DNA of 64,000 nt from Pseudomonadota bacterium (GCA_023419375.1 JAEZYD010000060.1:1-64000); one strand, 5' to 3'; counted from the first letter of the stretch, positions 52,205 through 61,999 are shown. Translations and numbers: made by a program. The notes: a model not told the origin generated them from the sequence alone.

Positions 52205-52673
52205 GCCATTCTCCTTGCCAGAAACGTCCACCACAAAATTTACCGTATCATAACGCCATGTGGCCGGTGCAGAACCAGCCGCCAACGCTCACCCGCTGTG
52301 TGCAAAACTCTGCACGGGGCTTACGGCCAGCTTCATTAGAGATTAAGTGATCTTCACTCTCCTTAACGGCATGGTTAAAAAAATTAATAGGCCGCAAAGC
52401 AAGTTAATTACGAGAAAACGATTTTTCCTGCACAAAACAGATAACGCAAAATATACGTATATAGTATCAGATACTCAAACATGGTCAATGGGTTCAACTT
52501 GTTTGCCTTTTACGTAGAAAAAAATTCACGTTTAAATCTGGAGCGTTAGATCAAGATTACCGCCAAAATACTTGTGAAATTTTTTTCAATTAGTCAGGCT
52601 TTGAGCGTTGCTAACGGCCATTGCCCATTGACGGAAAAAAATGAAAAAAGTTGCAAGTCAGCATTGTACTCAA
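52205..52673. other. AT-rich gap upstream of the chemoreceptor
   Basis: About 470 bases with no supportable gene. It should hold the chemoreceptor promoter. I found no clear sigma-28 or sigma-54 consensus. A 16-base inverted repeat built on GTGCAGAGTTTTGCAC lies near 52300. Confidence 0.45.
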
Positions 52674-52740
52674 TAAAAAAAGCCCGTTCCTGCGTCCTCA
52701 CAGCATTGTGCCATGCATGGGGAGCAAGAACGGGCTTTTG
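52674..52740 (-). terminator. Terminator after trmJ
   Basis: AAAGCCCGTTC and GAACGGGCTT enclose a long partly paired loop and, on the minus strand, lead into seven T. It ends the DUF1786-paaK-DUF456-trmJ run. Confidence 0.8.
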
Positions 52741-52760
52741 AAAAGCCTGCATAAAAAAAA

Positions 52761-53504
52761 TCAGTCTGGCAGCTTGTTACGTACCTGACGGCACAGTCCC
52801 ATGAGGGCATCATATTCGTGCCGCAACAGTCCTGCCCGACTAATAAGCCTGCGCCAGGGCATCAAAAAATAATCACGGTTGTCACCGTGCAGATAATCAA
52901 GACGAAGCAACACATCCTTAAGCGATTCCACCAAGCGCTCCTGCTCTGCCGCAGTTGCCACCTTGCCGCCGCGCGGCATTTCTATCTGCCTTTCGCCGTG
53001 TTGCAGGGCACGCACGGCATTGGCGCAGGTGTAACTGAGCAGCAGCACGGCCTGGGCGAGATTGAGGGAGCTGGCAGCCGGATCCGTAGGGATAGTAACC
53101 AAACGGTGGCAGTGCATGATTTCATCATTATTGAGGCCCCGGTCTTCCGGGCCAAAAACAAAGGAAACCTTCTCGCCCTTGGCGAGCACGGCAGCGGCTT
53201 CGTGCGCGGCCTGCTCCGGCGAGAGCAGGGCCTGACGCCAGCCGCCCACACGCGCGGTGGTGCCAAACACCAGTGCGCTTTGGGCTACGGCTTGCGCCAC
53301 GTCTTCATGCACTTCCACGGCATCCAGAATATCCTGCCCCTTGGGTGTAGCCAGAGGGCGCGCCTTTTCCCTGTCCCACCGTTCCGGATCAACAAGGCGC
53401 AATGTGGGGCAGCCCATATTGACGCAGGCGCGGGCAGCCATGCCTATGTTTTCAGGAAAGCGCGTTTTGACCAATACAACTTCAAGACCTTGCAGCAGCA
53501 TCAT
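52761..53504 (-). CDS. trmJ: tRNA (cytidine/uridine-2'-O-)-methyltransferase, TrmJ type
   Basis: 247-residue SpoU/TrmD-fold (knotted) methyltransferase. The three SPOUT motifs are visible: PENIGMAARACVNMG, VFGPEDRGLNN and IPTDPAASSLNLAQAV. TrmJ methylates the 2'-O of residue 32 in tRNA anticodon loops using SAM. The double ATG at the start leaves the first residue uncertain by one codon. It starts a few bases after the DUF456 gene. Confidence 0.88.
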   Translation of the reverse strand: MMLLQGLEVVLVKTRFPENIGMAARACVNMGCPTLRLVDPERWDREKARPLATPKGQDILDAVEVHEDVAQAVAQSALVFGTTARVGGWRQALLSPEQAAHEAAAVLAKGEKVSFVFGPEDRGLNNDEIMHCHRLVTIPTDPAASSLNLAQAVLLLSYTCANAVRALQHGERQIEMPRGGKVATAAEQERLVESLKDVLLRLDYLHGDNRDYFLMPWRRLISRAGLLRHEYDALMGLCRQVRNKLPD

Positions 53505-53508
53505 AACC

Positions 53509-54117
53509 TCAACACAGGCCCCGCAGCAGTGTCAGCAAGACCTGCGTGGGAGCTTCGGGAGAAAAAGCCGGGGAAAGCTCCGGCGGTAGCTTGGGCCAGA
53601 TACGCCCGGCAGCCAGAGCCAGCATGGCCCCGCCTGCGCCGCACTTGCACACGGTGCCGAGGAATCGGCCCATCATGGCGCCAAAGGCCGCGTCCAGAGC
53701 CTCGCGCAGGGGGCGCCCCTTGAGGTGCTCCACAACAAAACAGCCTGTCCACGCCCCAGCCAGCGCGCCGATAAGCGCCCCAAGCCCAAAAAAGAGCGGC
53801 GCAAGCAGAATGGCCCCCGCTATGGCCCCAATCATCCCCGCAAATGTGCCGGAAGAACTGGAGCCATAGCGTTTGGCCTTGAGTATCTGCATGCCCATTT
53901 CCAGGGCTTCGCCCACAAGGGCTATGCCCACCATCATGATCCAGAACCAGACATCCATGGAGGTCGCGCCGGGATGCACCACCTTCCACAACGCCACAAG
54001 CCCCAGCAGCACCCAGTTGGCGGGCAGCCCAAAAATGTTGAGCAGCAGCACAAAGCACAGCAGCGTTATGAACGCCCCGGCCAACAATGAAGCCAGGGGA
54101 AAAGGCAGAAAATCCAT
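53509..54117 (-). CDS. DUF456 membrane protein
   Basis: 202 residues with four or five hydrophobic segments and glycine-rich repeats in the middle (GMIGAIAGAILLAP, GALAGAWTGCFV), matching the uncharacterised DUF456 family. No enzymatic motif. It sits between the CoA-ligase and trmJ genes in a tight run. Function unknown. Confidence 0.78.
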   Translation of the reverse strand: MDFLPFPLASLLAGAFITLLCFVLLLNIFGLPANWVLLGLVALWKVVHPGATSMDVWFWIMMVGIALVGEALEMGMQILKAKRYGSSSSGTFAGMIGAIAGAILLAPLFFGLGALIGALAGAWTGCFVVEHLKGRPLREALDAAFGAMMGRFLGTVCKCGAGGAMLALAAGRIWPKLPPELSPAFSPEAPTQVLLTLLRGLC

Positions 54118-54135
54118 GCGGCTCTCCGGTCGCTG

Positions 54136-55434
54136 TTAGTTTTTGTTGCGCATATCCTGCAAACGCACGGCCTTGCCCTCGGTACGCGGCAGGCTGTTGC
54201 TTTCCACAAGCTCCACCCTGGGCGTGATGAGGATTTCGTCGCGCAGGCGCGCGGCAATGGCTTTTTGCAGGTTTTGCAGCACGCGCATGTCTTCTACAAA
54301 ATGCTCGTCGCGGATTTCAATCTGCACGCGCATCACATCGCCAAGGCCATCGTTCTCAAGCAGGATCAGGTAGCTCTGGCCCACTTCTGCAAAGGTCATG
54401 ATGACCTGCTCAATCTGCATGGGGTAGATATTGACGCCCTTGATGATGAACATGTCGTCCGCGCGGCCAAGAATGCGGTCTATGCGGCGGTGCTTGCGGC
54501 CACAGGCGCATTCGCCCGGCAAGAAGCGCGTAAGATCGCGGGTGCGGTACCGCAGAATGGGCATGCCCTGGCGGCACAGGCAGGTCATGACAAGTTCGCC
54601 CACTTCGCCCTCGGGCATGGGTTCGCCAGTTTCGGGATCGACGATTTCAGGAATATAGGCGTCTTCCCACAGGTGCATGCCCGCCTGATGCAGACATTCA
54701 AAGCCAACGCCGGGGCCGTTCATTTCAGACAGGCCGTAGGAGTTGTAGGCCTTCATGTCAAAAAGGTCTTCGATGCGGCGGCGGAATTCTTCGGTATACG
54801 GCTCCGCGCCCACAAGGGCGATACGCAAGGGGAACTGGCGCGGGTCTTCGCCCATGTTGCGCAGGTGTTCACCCAGAATAAGGGCGTATGAAGGCAGAAT
54901 GTGGGCAACCGTGGTGCGGAAATCCTTGGCAAGCTTGATCTGGCGGCGCGAGTTGCCAGCCCCGGCGGGGATGGTCATGCAGCCCAGACGCTCCGCGCCA
55001 AAATGGATGCCAAGGCCGCCCGTGAACAGCCCGTAGCCGGACATGTTCTGAAAAACGTCGTCCCGACGCACGCCAACCATGTGGATGCTGCGCGCCATGA
55101 GGTCGGCCCAGGAATTGATGTCGTTCTGGGTGTGGCAGATGGCCACGGGCGAACCGGTGGTGCCGCTGGAGCAGTGCATGCGCACGATCTCGGACTGCGG
55201 CACGCACAAAAGCCCCGTGGGGTACTGGGAACGCAGATCCTGCTTTGTGGTAAAGGGGATGCGCCGCAGATCGTCCAGACTACGGATGGAATCCGGCCCG
55301 ACGCCCGCTTCGTCCAGGCGCTCACGGTAAAAGTCGCACTTGCGCGTCTGCGCCACTGTGCTTCTCAGCCGTGAAAGCTGGGTCTGTTCAATCTGATCCC
55401 TGCTCCAACACTCCGCCTCATCAAAGAATTCCAT
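54136..55434 (-). CDS. Phenylacetate-CoA ligase-like enzyme
   Basis: 432 residues, the size and pattern of PaaK-type acyl-adenylate ligases. ATP-binding P-loop CSSGTTGSPVA, AYNSYGLSEMNGPG, YRTRDL and a C-terminal subdomain with DMFIIKGVNIYP are all present. It should form an aryl-CoA thioester by way of an AMP intermediate. In anaerobes such ligases often act on phenylacetate or indoleacetate from amino acid breakdown, but the true substrate cannot be read here. No aromatic-degradation genes lie nearby. AGGAGG precedes the start. Confidence 0.87.
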   Translation of the reverse strand: MEFFDEAECWSRDQIEQTQLSRLRSTVAQTRKCDFYRERLDEAGVGPDSIRSLDDLRRIPFTTKQDLRSQYPTGLLCVPQSEIVRMHCSSGTTGSPVAICHTQNDINSWADLMARSIHMVGVRRDDVFQNMSGYGLFTGGLGIHFGAERLGCMTIPAGAGNSRRQIKLAKDFRTTVAHILPSYALILGEHLRNMGEDPRQFPLRIALVGAEPYTEEFRRRIEDLFDMKAYNSYGLSEMNGPGVGFECLHQAGMHLWEDAYIPEIVDPETGEPMPEGEVGELVMTCLCRQGMPILRYRTRDLTRFLPGECACGRKHRRIDRILGRADDMFIIKGVNIYPMQIEQVIMTFAEVGQSYLILLENDGLGDVMRVQIEIRDEHFVEDMRVLQNLQKAIAARLRDEILITPRVELVESNSLPRTEGKAVRLQDMRNKN

Positions 55435-55518
55435 GCCGCCTCCTCAGCTTCATGCCGCTACGCCCCGAGGCGCGCCAGCTTATAATGCGTATTCACCCGC
55501 CGTGGCGGGAACAAAAAG

Positions 55519-56577
55519 CTACTCTCCGGCCCGGGTGTGCGCCCATCCCCAGATCAGGCCGAAACATCCGGCGATCATCATATCGCCGTGCGGGGCCAGA
55601 AAACGCCCCTGCCCTTGCAGCAGCGCGCGCTTTGGCCCGGTGATATAGGTTGGTTCGTAGCCGCCGGCTTCTTCACAATACGGGCCAAAAGCCGTGCCGT
55701 GCCCGCCGGAAGCCTGTACCTCTTCTGTGGGCAGCCAGTGCTTGCGGAACTGTTCAAGATCGCCCAGCAACTGCTCCAGAGTGCGCATGCCGGTGTGGTG
55801 CTCGTAAATTCCGCGCACCTGTCCCTTATATACTAGCGCGGCCACGGTATGCCCGTTGCCCACGTTGATGACCGTGATGCCCTGCCGATAGCTGCGGTCC
55901 ATCACTTCCTTGTCGCACAATGCGCCGAGCAGCGCACTGGCCCCGGTGTCCGCGACCGGGCCGCCTGTTTTATCATGCAGGGGCACAAGGCGCGTCAGAG
56001 ATGGCGGCGGCGTTTCGTATATCCAGCGCCGGGGATCGGAAGATGCGCCCAGCAGCTCCGTCCACGCGCGCATGCGCGCCTGACGGTTGCCGTGGGTATG
56101 AAAGCCGTGATCCTGCGCAGCGGTCAGCACCAGATGCGGCAGGGGCAGCCCGGCATGGCGCAGCAGCCCGCCCCAGAATTCCGGCGAATAATCGGTGAGA
56201 AAAACCGGCACACTGCCTTCGGGGCAATTGGAACGCACCTCAACGCCGATGCTGCGCACGACTTCTTCATTATCATGAATGCCGCGCGTGGCCGCGGCGG
56301 TTGCGCTGACAGAAAGGCCCGCTGCAAGGTGTTCCTTGATGGCCTGGGTAAAGCCGCCGCCCATGTTGGCGCCGTAAAGCCAGATATTACGTTTGAGCAG
56401 GGCCAGCTCGCGGATGCGCTGGGCCACCAGCCGTGCCGGGGCTGGTAATACAAAGCGCGGCCAGTTCTCGCACTCAAGGCCGGGACGGGCCAAAAGGGCA
56501 TCCTGAGTGCCGCTGCCTATATCCACGCACAGCACAGGCCCTGTGCCGCGCAAAAACTTTTGAACAATCTCATCCAT
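55519..56577 (-). CDS. DUF1786 protein (ASKHA-like fold)
   Basis: 352 residues matching the DUF1786 family, sometimes labelled as related to pyruvate formate-lyase activating enzyme, although no CxxxCxxC radical SAM motif is present. VLCVDIGSGTQDALL at the N-terminus and VINVGNGHTVAAL in the middle resemble phosphate loops of the actin/hexokinase fold, which suggests a nucleotide-binding protein. The start at 56577 has GAGGTG ahead of it. First gene of a four-gene minus-strand run. Function unknown. Confidence 0.75.
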   Translation of the reverse strand: MDEIVQKFLRGTGPVLCVDIGSGTQDALLARPGLECENWPRFVLPAPARLVAQRIRELALLKRNIWLYGANMGGGFTQAIKEHLAAGLSVSATAAATRGIHDNEEVVRSIGVEVRSNCPEGSVPVFLTDYSPEFWGGLLRHAGLPLPHLVLTAAQDHGFHTHGNRQARMRAWTELLGASSDPRRWIYETPPPSLTRLVPLHDKTGGPVADTGASALLGALCDKEVMDRSYRQGITVINVGNGHTVAALVYKGQVRGIYEHHTGMRTLEQLLGDLEQFRKHWLPTEEVQASGGHGTAFGPYCEEAGGYEPTYITGPKRALLQGQGRFLAPHGDMMIAGCFGLIWGWAHTRAGE

Positions 56578-56655
56578 ACTCACCTCTCATGAACGAAAAA
56601 ATCTACCTGTATCAACCTTCAAGCGCAAGTCTTGATAACTTTTTGAAAAAAAAGC

Positions 56656-56684
56656 TTGCCAAGTGTTTCAGTTTACCGTAGTAC
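56656..56684 (+). promoter_or_regulatory. Promoter of tRNA-Leu
   Basis: TTGCCA, 17 bases, TAGTAC, ending ten bases before the tRNA. Confidence 0.55.
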
Positions 56685-56694
56685 ATCTTCTCGC

Positions 56695-56779
56695 GCCGAG
56701 GTGGTGGAACTGGTAGACACGCTATCTTGAGGGGGTAGTGAGGATTCTCGTGCGGGTTCGAGTCCCGCCCTCGGCACCA
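56695..56779 (+). tRNA. tRNA-Leu (GAG)
   Basis: 85 bases with acceptor stem GCCGAGG/CCTCGGC, anticodon stem CTATC/GGTAG around TTGAGGG (anticodon GAG), a long variable arm typical of leucine tRNAs, T-loop GTTCGAGTC and an encoded ACCA end. Confidence 0.96.
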
Positions 56780-56793
56780 TTGACTACTCTCAT

Positions 56794-56836
56794 AAAGCCC
56801 CGTAAAGCTCTAACAGCCTTACGGGGCTTAACTTTT
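56794..56836 (+). terminator. Terminator of tRNA-Leu
   Basis: AAGCCCCGTAA pairs with TTACGGGGCTT; the T tract is interrupted (AACTTTT). The 200 bases from here to the binding-protein gene are AT-rich and hold no gene. Confidence 0.7.
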
Positions 56837-57038
56837 ATTCTCTGCGACTCTCTCACATAATCTTGCACCAGCAAAAGATATTTCTAACAGCTTAGCAACA
56901 TTGAATCGGGCCCCACAGGGAAAACCTTGCTATGATGTTTAAAGAAAGCGCACACGTATTCCCCACCTCAGCAGCCTTCAGCTTATTCCAAAGATCACTG
57001 AAGGCATTGGACATCAGACTGCCCGAAAGGGTTCTGAC

Positions 57039-58067
57039 ATGAAATGGTGTGTTCAGATCATTGCCCTTTGCAGCATTGTGGTTAGCCTTGGTGCAACGAC
57101 TCTGCAAGCCGGTGAAGTTTTTGATCGTGTCAGGCAATCTGGCGAGGTGCGATGCGGGATATCAGATGCCAACCTGCCGGGGCTTGCCATTCTCGAATCT
57201 AACGGCAGGTGGACTGGGTTCTGGACAGATATGTGCAGGGCAATCGCTGCTGCCGCTGTGGGTGATCCGGAAGCTGTACATTTTGTTCCGATAACCGAAA
57301 GCACCCGTGCTGCCGCACTTGTTGGCAACGCAATTGACGTCATGTCTTCCAACACCACCTGGACTCTGAGCCGCGAGGCGGGTACAGGTATTCGATTTAC
57401 CGAACCTGTGCTTTACGATGGCCAGGGCTTTCTTGCTCATGCTGGCTCAGGAGCCACGGATCTCAAGTCGTTCGGCCCTGCCAAGGTCTGTGTACGTGAC
57501 GGCACAACAACACTGCAAAACATGCAAGAATTGGCCAAGACCACATATCCGGATCTCACCCTAATCCCTTTTCAGTCGGCCAAAACTCTGATGGAAGGTT
57601 TCTTTCTTCAAAAGTGTGACCTACTGACAGCAGACAAAACTATTTTGGCGACGACCCGCCTGGCGAGCGGAGCACCTAAAGAACATTTTGTATTCCTGCC
57701 GGAAGTTGTCTCTAAAGAGCCTCTGAGCTTGTCTGTGCGTGATGATGACCCGCAGTGGTTCAACATTGTGCGCTGGTCGATGCTGGTGATGATTACTGCC
57801 GAAGACAAGGGCATCACCTCTTCGAATACTGACAGTTTTGTCAATAGCACTGATCAGGAAACTCGTAGACTACTCGGCCTCGAAGGGGACATGGGGAAAG
57901 CACTGGGACTGGACAAGGCCTGGGCCATGCGAATCATCCACGCTGTTGGCAATTATGGTGAAGTATTTGCCCGCAACCTCGGCCCGGATACGCCGATGGG
58001 AATGGAGCGGGGCCAAAACGAACTATGGTCCAGAGGTGGGCTGCTCTACTCCCCCCCAATACGCTAG
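57039..58067 (+). CDS. Periplasmic amino-acid-binding-like protein
   Basis: 342 residues. A signal peptide (to about residue 24, TTLQAGE) is followed by a type II solute-binding fold like the general L-amino-acid binding protein AapJ/BztA: VRQSGEVRCGISDANLPG, GFWTDMCRAIAAA and LVGNAIDVMSSNTTWTLSRE. No ABC permease or ATPase follows. Instead a membrane GGDEF gene begins 15 bases later, which suggests that this protein works as a ligand-sensing partner. Lower GC and different codon use from the surroundings point to acquisition. Confidence 0.83.
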   Translation: MKWCVQIIALCSIVVSLGATTLQAGEVFDRVRQSGEVRCGISDANLPGLAILESNGRWTGFWTDMCRAIAAAAVGDPEAVHFVPITESTRAAALVGNAIDVMSSNTTWTLSREAGTGIRFTEPVLYDGQGFLAHAGSGATDLKSFGPAKVCVRDGTTTLQNMQELAKTTYPDLTLIPFQSAKTLMEGFFLQKCDLLTADKTILATTRLASGAPKEHFVFLPEVVSKEPLSLSVRDDDPQWFNIVRWSMLVMITAEDKGITSSNTDSFVNSTDQETRRLLGLEGDMGKALGLDKAWAMRIIHAVGNYGEVFARNLGPDTPMGMERGQNELWSRGGLLYSPPIR

Positions 58068-58082
58068 AGAACCAAACACGCC

Positions 58083-59795
58083 ATGACTCGTAGCCGATTT
58101 GGAATTGCGTTTCGCCTGATAGGAGGCTTGCTGACGGTCGTAGCTGCCACAACACTGGTCAGTCTTGCAGGCTTTTTTGCACTCTATCAAGTTGGTCAAC
58201 AATTCTCTTGGACTGCCCATTCTGAAGTTCCCCGGCTTGTTGCCGCGTCCCGTCTGTCGCACGAGAGCCAGCGGATTGCCTTCATTGGGCCCACTTTCCG
58301 CAAGATCGACAATCACTTTACTCTCGCAACCAAGATGGGTGAGGCCGACGACAAGCTTGCCTCGCTCGAAAATCTCATCCAGTCGTTTTCTTCATTGGGG
58401 GCAGACTCCGCAATTATCGAAGACATTCGCGCCACTCGCGAATTGCTTCGCCAGCATTTTGCCAGATTGGCCGAAGTTGTTGGCCACCGCATTGATGCCG
58501 AATCCGAAATTCAGGCAAGATGGAATATGATGGTCAAGCTGGGAGAGGAAATTCGCGCGCAGAGCTGTATCTTGAGGGGCGCAGTACGGCATGAGGCTCC
58601 CGACTGGCTGCCGATTGCTGCATGGACGGACGTTGCGAATGCCCTTGTGTCTAACTCCATAGCCATCTTAGGTTACAAAAACAGGTCACAGCTGAAAGGT
58701 CTGGCAACACGTCTTGACGATTTATGGCACGAAGCTGAGGTCCAGTATGGGCGCATGACGCCAAACATGCAGGCCCGCCTTTCTCCTTTGCGAAAGATGC
58801 TTGCCGAAAACGCAGACACCTCACCAAACTTTGCGAAGAGACGCTTGCAGCTTCTGGAAGCTGAGCAAGCAGAAGTGGGAATGGTCAATAGGGCTGAAAT
58901 ACTATCTTCCAGTCTAGTCATTGCCGCTACCGATCTATTTGTAATAACGCAGAACGAAGTTGACGGACGAAACACCAAGGTAGCCGACATCATTAATAAG
59001 ACATCCAGATTGCTGGCAGGATCGGTTGCATTTACTCTCTTGGTGTCCATTCTTATGCTGCTGTACATCAACCGGAGCGTCATACTGAGGCTCACCGCCT
59101 TGCGCACTGCCATGACCGATCATGCGCAGGGAGGCGGAGGCCCCATCGAGATTGCTGGCAATGATGAGATTGGAGAAATGTCCAGTGCATTAAGGTATTT
59201 CGTTGGCGTTATCAAAAATCGGGAAAACAAGCTGCATGCTATCAACGCCGATCTCTCTCAGGCGCACAGCAATCTTGAAAAAATAGCCGTTACCGATCGG
59301 CTGACAGGACTGTACAACAGAGCCAAGCTTGATGAGGTTTTTACCAGCGAAATAGCCTGCGCTGAACGGTTGGGCAATCCCTTTGCCATTATCATGGCAG
59401 ACATTGACCACTTTAAACTGATCAATGACACTCATGGGCACCTGGTTGGAGACAGCGTGCTCAATGAATTCGCCACAATCCTGCGTAGAATGACCCGCGA
59501 TACCGATACCGCAGGACGTTGGGGCGGAGAAGAATTTCTTGTCATCTGCCCCAAGGTTGAGCTCAATGATGCCTTTGCTCTGGCCGAGCGCATACGGGCA
59601 GCCGTTGCAAAGCATTCTTTTCCTGTTGTAGGCAAAAAGACCTGTAGTTTTGGGGTTGCCAGCTATCGCTTAGGTGATACGGCAGACACCATGGTTAAAC
59701 GGGCAGACGAGGCCCTTTATAAAGCCAAGCAGCATGGTCGCGATCGGGTAGCGACAGAGAACAGGGCTTTGACTGGCAATGCTCGTGCCGAATAA
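58083..59795 (+). CDS. Membrane diguanylate cyclase with periplasmic sensor
   Basis: 570 residues. Membrane helix 1 (about 10-35) and helix 2 (about 308-332) bracket a large helical periplasmic domain. A HAMP-like linker and a GGDEF domain (about 400-555) follow. The active loop reads GGEEF, functional in the family, and RDTD five residues before it is an inhibitory I-site for product feedback. It should make cyclic di-GMP in response to a signal, probably via the binding protein encoded just upstream. This layout recalls the TorT-TorS type of sensing by a partner binding protein. Confidence 0.88.
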   Translation: MTRSRFGIAFRLIGGLLTVVAATTLVSLAGFFALYQVGQQFSWTAHSEVPRLVAASRLSHESQRIAFIGPTFRKIDNHFTLATKMGEADDKLASLENLIQSFSSLGADSAIIEDIRATRELLRQHFARLAEVVGHRIDAESEIQARWNMMVKLGEEIRAQSCILRGAVRHEAPDWLPIAAWTDVANALVSNSIAILGYKNRSQLKGLATRLDDLWHEAEVQYGRMTPNMQARLSPLRKMLAENADTSPNFAKRRLQLLEAEQAEVGMVNRAEILSSSLVIAATDLFVITQNEVDGRNTKVADIINKTSRLLAGSVAFTLLVSILMLLYINRSVILRLTALRTAMTDHAQGGGGPIEIAGNDEIGEMSSALRYFVGVIKNRENKLHAINADLSQAHSNLEKIAVTDRLTGLYNRAKLDEVFTSEIACAERLGNPFAIIMADIDHFKLINDTHGHLVGDSVLNEFATILRRMTRDTDTAGRWGGEEFLVICPKVELNDAFALAERIRAAVAKHSFPVVGKKTCSFGVASYRLGDTADTMVKRADEALYKAKQHGRDRVATENRALTGNARAE

Positions 59796-60095
59796 ACACG
59801 ATATATATTCTACCGCAATTGCGCTCCTGTTGATGAAATTCCTGCGTTAAAACGTGTATCAGTCCTTAAATTAATTACTGTGGTTAAGCTGGCAGCTTAG
59901 CGGGCTTTCTTCTTTTCAGACTTCCGTTCAGTTCAAGCGATTCTGACTTGCCTTTCCCCACATGGGGGCACCATGCCCCGCCTTTGCGGTAGATCCCCAT
60001 ATTCTCCATGCACAACGCGGCAACGCGCAGGACAGCGCGGCTTTTTATTGTCTGACGCAGCAGATTGCCCCGCAGCATTACCGCAAGGTTGTGCT
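59796..60095. other. Gap between convergent GGDEF and aspA genes
   Basis: 300 bases without a gene. Small hairpins lie at about 59883 (TAAGCTGGCAGCTTA) and 59965 (GGGGCA/TGCCCC). Neither has a good T tract, so no terminator is assigned with confidence. Confidence 0.45.
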
Positions 60096-61499
60096 CTACA
60101 GGTGCGCGCGGCTTGGGCGGGTCATGCTTTCGGGCGAAAGCAGTTTCTCAAGTTGCTCCGCAGTCATCACGCCATGCGCAAGCGCCACTTCAGAAACGGA
60201 TTTGTTGGTGTCCAAAGCTTCTTTGGCGATTGCCGCCGATTTTTCGTACCCGATAACCGGCACAAGATTGGTCACGATACCGATGGAATTGATTACGAGT
60301 TCCAGGCAGCGTTCCCTGTTGGCGGTAATACCTTCCACACATTTTTCCCCAAGCGTTCTGCATCCGATGCCCAGCCGTTCCACCGCCAGAAAAAGCGTGT
60401 GGGCGATTATCGGCTCCATGACATTCAGCTCAAGTTGTCCCGCCTCTGCGGCCATGGTTACAGTCATGTCCTTGCCAATGACGTCAAAGCATATTTGGTT
60501 GATCACCTCGGGAATGACGGGATTGACCTTGCCGGGCATGATGGATGAACCCGGCTGGCGGCGCGGCAGGTTTATCTCGTTAATGCCCGTGCGCGGCCCT
60601 GAAGACAGCAGCCGAAGATCATTGCAGATTTTTGAAAGTTTGACGGCAAAGCGCTTGAGCACGCCCGAAATCTGCACATAACTGCCTGTGTCCCATGTGG
60701 CTTCAATCAAGTTGTCTGACGTCACCACATTAAGCCCGATAAGATTGCTGAGATGGTTGCAGACAATGCGCGAATAATCTGAAGGCGCGTTGATTCCGGT
60801 ACCGATGGCCGTGGCCCCAAGGTTGATTTCAAGAAGCAGCTTACGATTTTTTTCAACGCGCAGAATATCTTCGCCGATTGTAGTCGCGTAGGCCGAAAAT
60901 TCCTGGCCCAGCGTCATGGGCACGGCGTCCTGCAACTGGGTGCGGCCCATCTTTACCACGTCGGCGAATTCCACGCCTTTGCGCGCAAAGCAGCCCTGAA
61001 TATACCGCATGTGCTCCATGAGGTTGGTAAGCTCGGCATACAGAGCCAGCCTGAAGGCCGTGGGATAGGCGTCATTGGTGGATTGGGAACAGTTGACGTG
61101 GTTGTTGGGGTGGCAATACTGGTAATCGCCCTTTTCATGCCCCATGATCTCCAGGGCGCGATTGGCAATAACCTCATTGGCGTTCATGTTGGTAGAGGTT
61201 CCTGCCCCACCCTGAATGGTGTCCACCGGAAACTGGTCGTGCAGCTTGCCCGCCAGCAGTTCATCGCATGCGGCGCAGATGGCCTTGCTTATGTTTGCAG
61301 GCAATGCGCCCAGTTCCGCATTGGCAAGAGCCGCAGCCTTTTTTACGTAAGCCAAAGCCCTTATCAGCGAAGGGCATTGGGAAATTGTGCGGCCAGAAAT
61401 GCTAAAATTCTGCACTGCCCGCATGGTTTGCACGCCGTAATAGGCATTGGCAGGAATTTTCATTTCGCCAAGAAAATCGTGTTCCACACGCGTTTTCAT
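60096..61499 (-). CDS. aspA: Aspartate ammonia-lyase
   Basis: 467 residues of the aspartase/fumarase family, converting aspartate to fumarate and ammonia. The catalytic signature GSSIMPGKVNP is followed by VIPEVINQICFDVIGKD, the aspartase rather than fumarase version. TSTNMNANEV and HPNNHVNCSQSTND form the other active-site blocks. The start at 61499 has GGAG seven bases ahead; longer in-frame starts (61523, 61667) do not. It supplies fumarate for respiration or biosynthesis. Confidence 0.92.
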   Translation of the reverse strand: MKTRVEHDFLGEMKIPANAYYGVQTMRAVQNFSISGRTISQCPSLIRALAYVKKAAALANAELGALPANISKAICAACDELLAGKLHDQFPVDTIQGGAGTSTNMNANEVIANRALEIMGHEKGDYQYCHPNNHVNCSQSTNDAYPTAFRLALYAELTNLMEHMRYIQGCFARKGVEFADVVKMGRTQLQDAVPMTLGQEFSAYATTIGEDILRVEKNRKLLLEINLGATAIGTGINAPSDYSRIVCNHLSNLIGLNVVTSDNLIEATWDTGSYVQISGVLKRFAVKLSKICNDLRLLSSGPRTGINEINLPRRQPGSSIMPGKVNPVIPEVINQICFDVIGKDMTVTMAAEAGQLELNVMEPIIAHTLFLAVERLGIGCRTLGEKCVEGITANRERCLELVINSIGIVTNLVPVIGYEKSAAIAKEALDTNKSVSEVALAHGVMTAEQLEKLLSPESMTRPSRAHL

Positions 61500-61918
61500 T
61501 TTTTGCTCCAAGGTTGCGGCCATAAGCAGACTTCGCCGCAATGCAAAATGGGTTTTGCGCTTTTCCCCATCGAGTTCCTGAGGGTACTCTGCAAGTAGTA
61601 CATTCAGCCTGTGTATATCTGAACCCCACCCTGGCAACAAGCAGTTGCGGCGCAAGGCCGCAGACATACCCGTGGGTTATTGCCCCGCAGGTGTGCTTTC
61701 CGAAGACATTAAGTCCGATACCCTGCGCGACATGTTGCGGCAGCGCCGTCCGGCGAAATGCAGGGATTCTTTTTTCAATTCCACCCACCGCAATCACGTC
61801 CTTTTTTCCGCAAATATTGCAGCCAGCGCACTTCCTGCCTTGCCTTCAAGCTATTCACTTCTTTTTCATTGGCAGCCCTGTGCCTTCCACGAATTGTCGA
61901 GCTTTTTTCAAGCTGGTA
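61500..61918. other. Divergent intergenic region between aspA and hutW
   Basis: About 420 bases without a supportable gene, followed by the hutW promoter region. It should hold the aspA promoter on the minus strand; none stands out. Confidence 0.4.
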
Positions 61919-61975
61919 TTGACATTCTTTTTCAATTTAATTAATTGAAGTTAACAGAATTAGTTAAGACTAACT
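61919..61975 (+). promoter_or_regulatory. Promoter and palindromic operator of the heme-uptake operon
   Basis: TTGACA, 17 bases, TAATTG. A 19-bp palindrome (TTCAATT-TAATT-AATTGAA, 61931-61949) overlaps the -10 element. A second inverted repeat, AGTTA-AGAC-TAACT, lies just downstream. The AT-rich palindrome across the promoter suits an iron or heme repressor such as Fur, but it is not a close Fur-box match. Confidence 0.5.
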
Positions 61976-61999
61976 TTTATTTGCAATCGAGGAACGTCC

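Noticed and set aside
55519..56577. Pyruvate formate-lyase activating enzyme
   Set aside because: No radical SAM CxxxCxxC motif exists in the protein. The sequence suggests an actin/hexokinase-like fold (DUF1786) instead.
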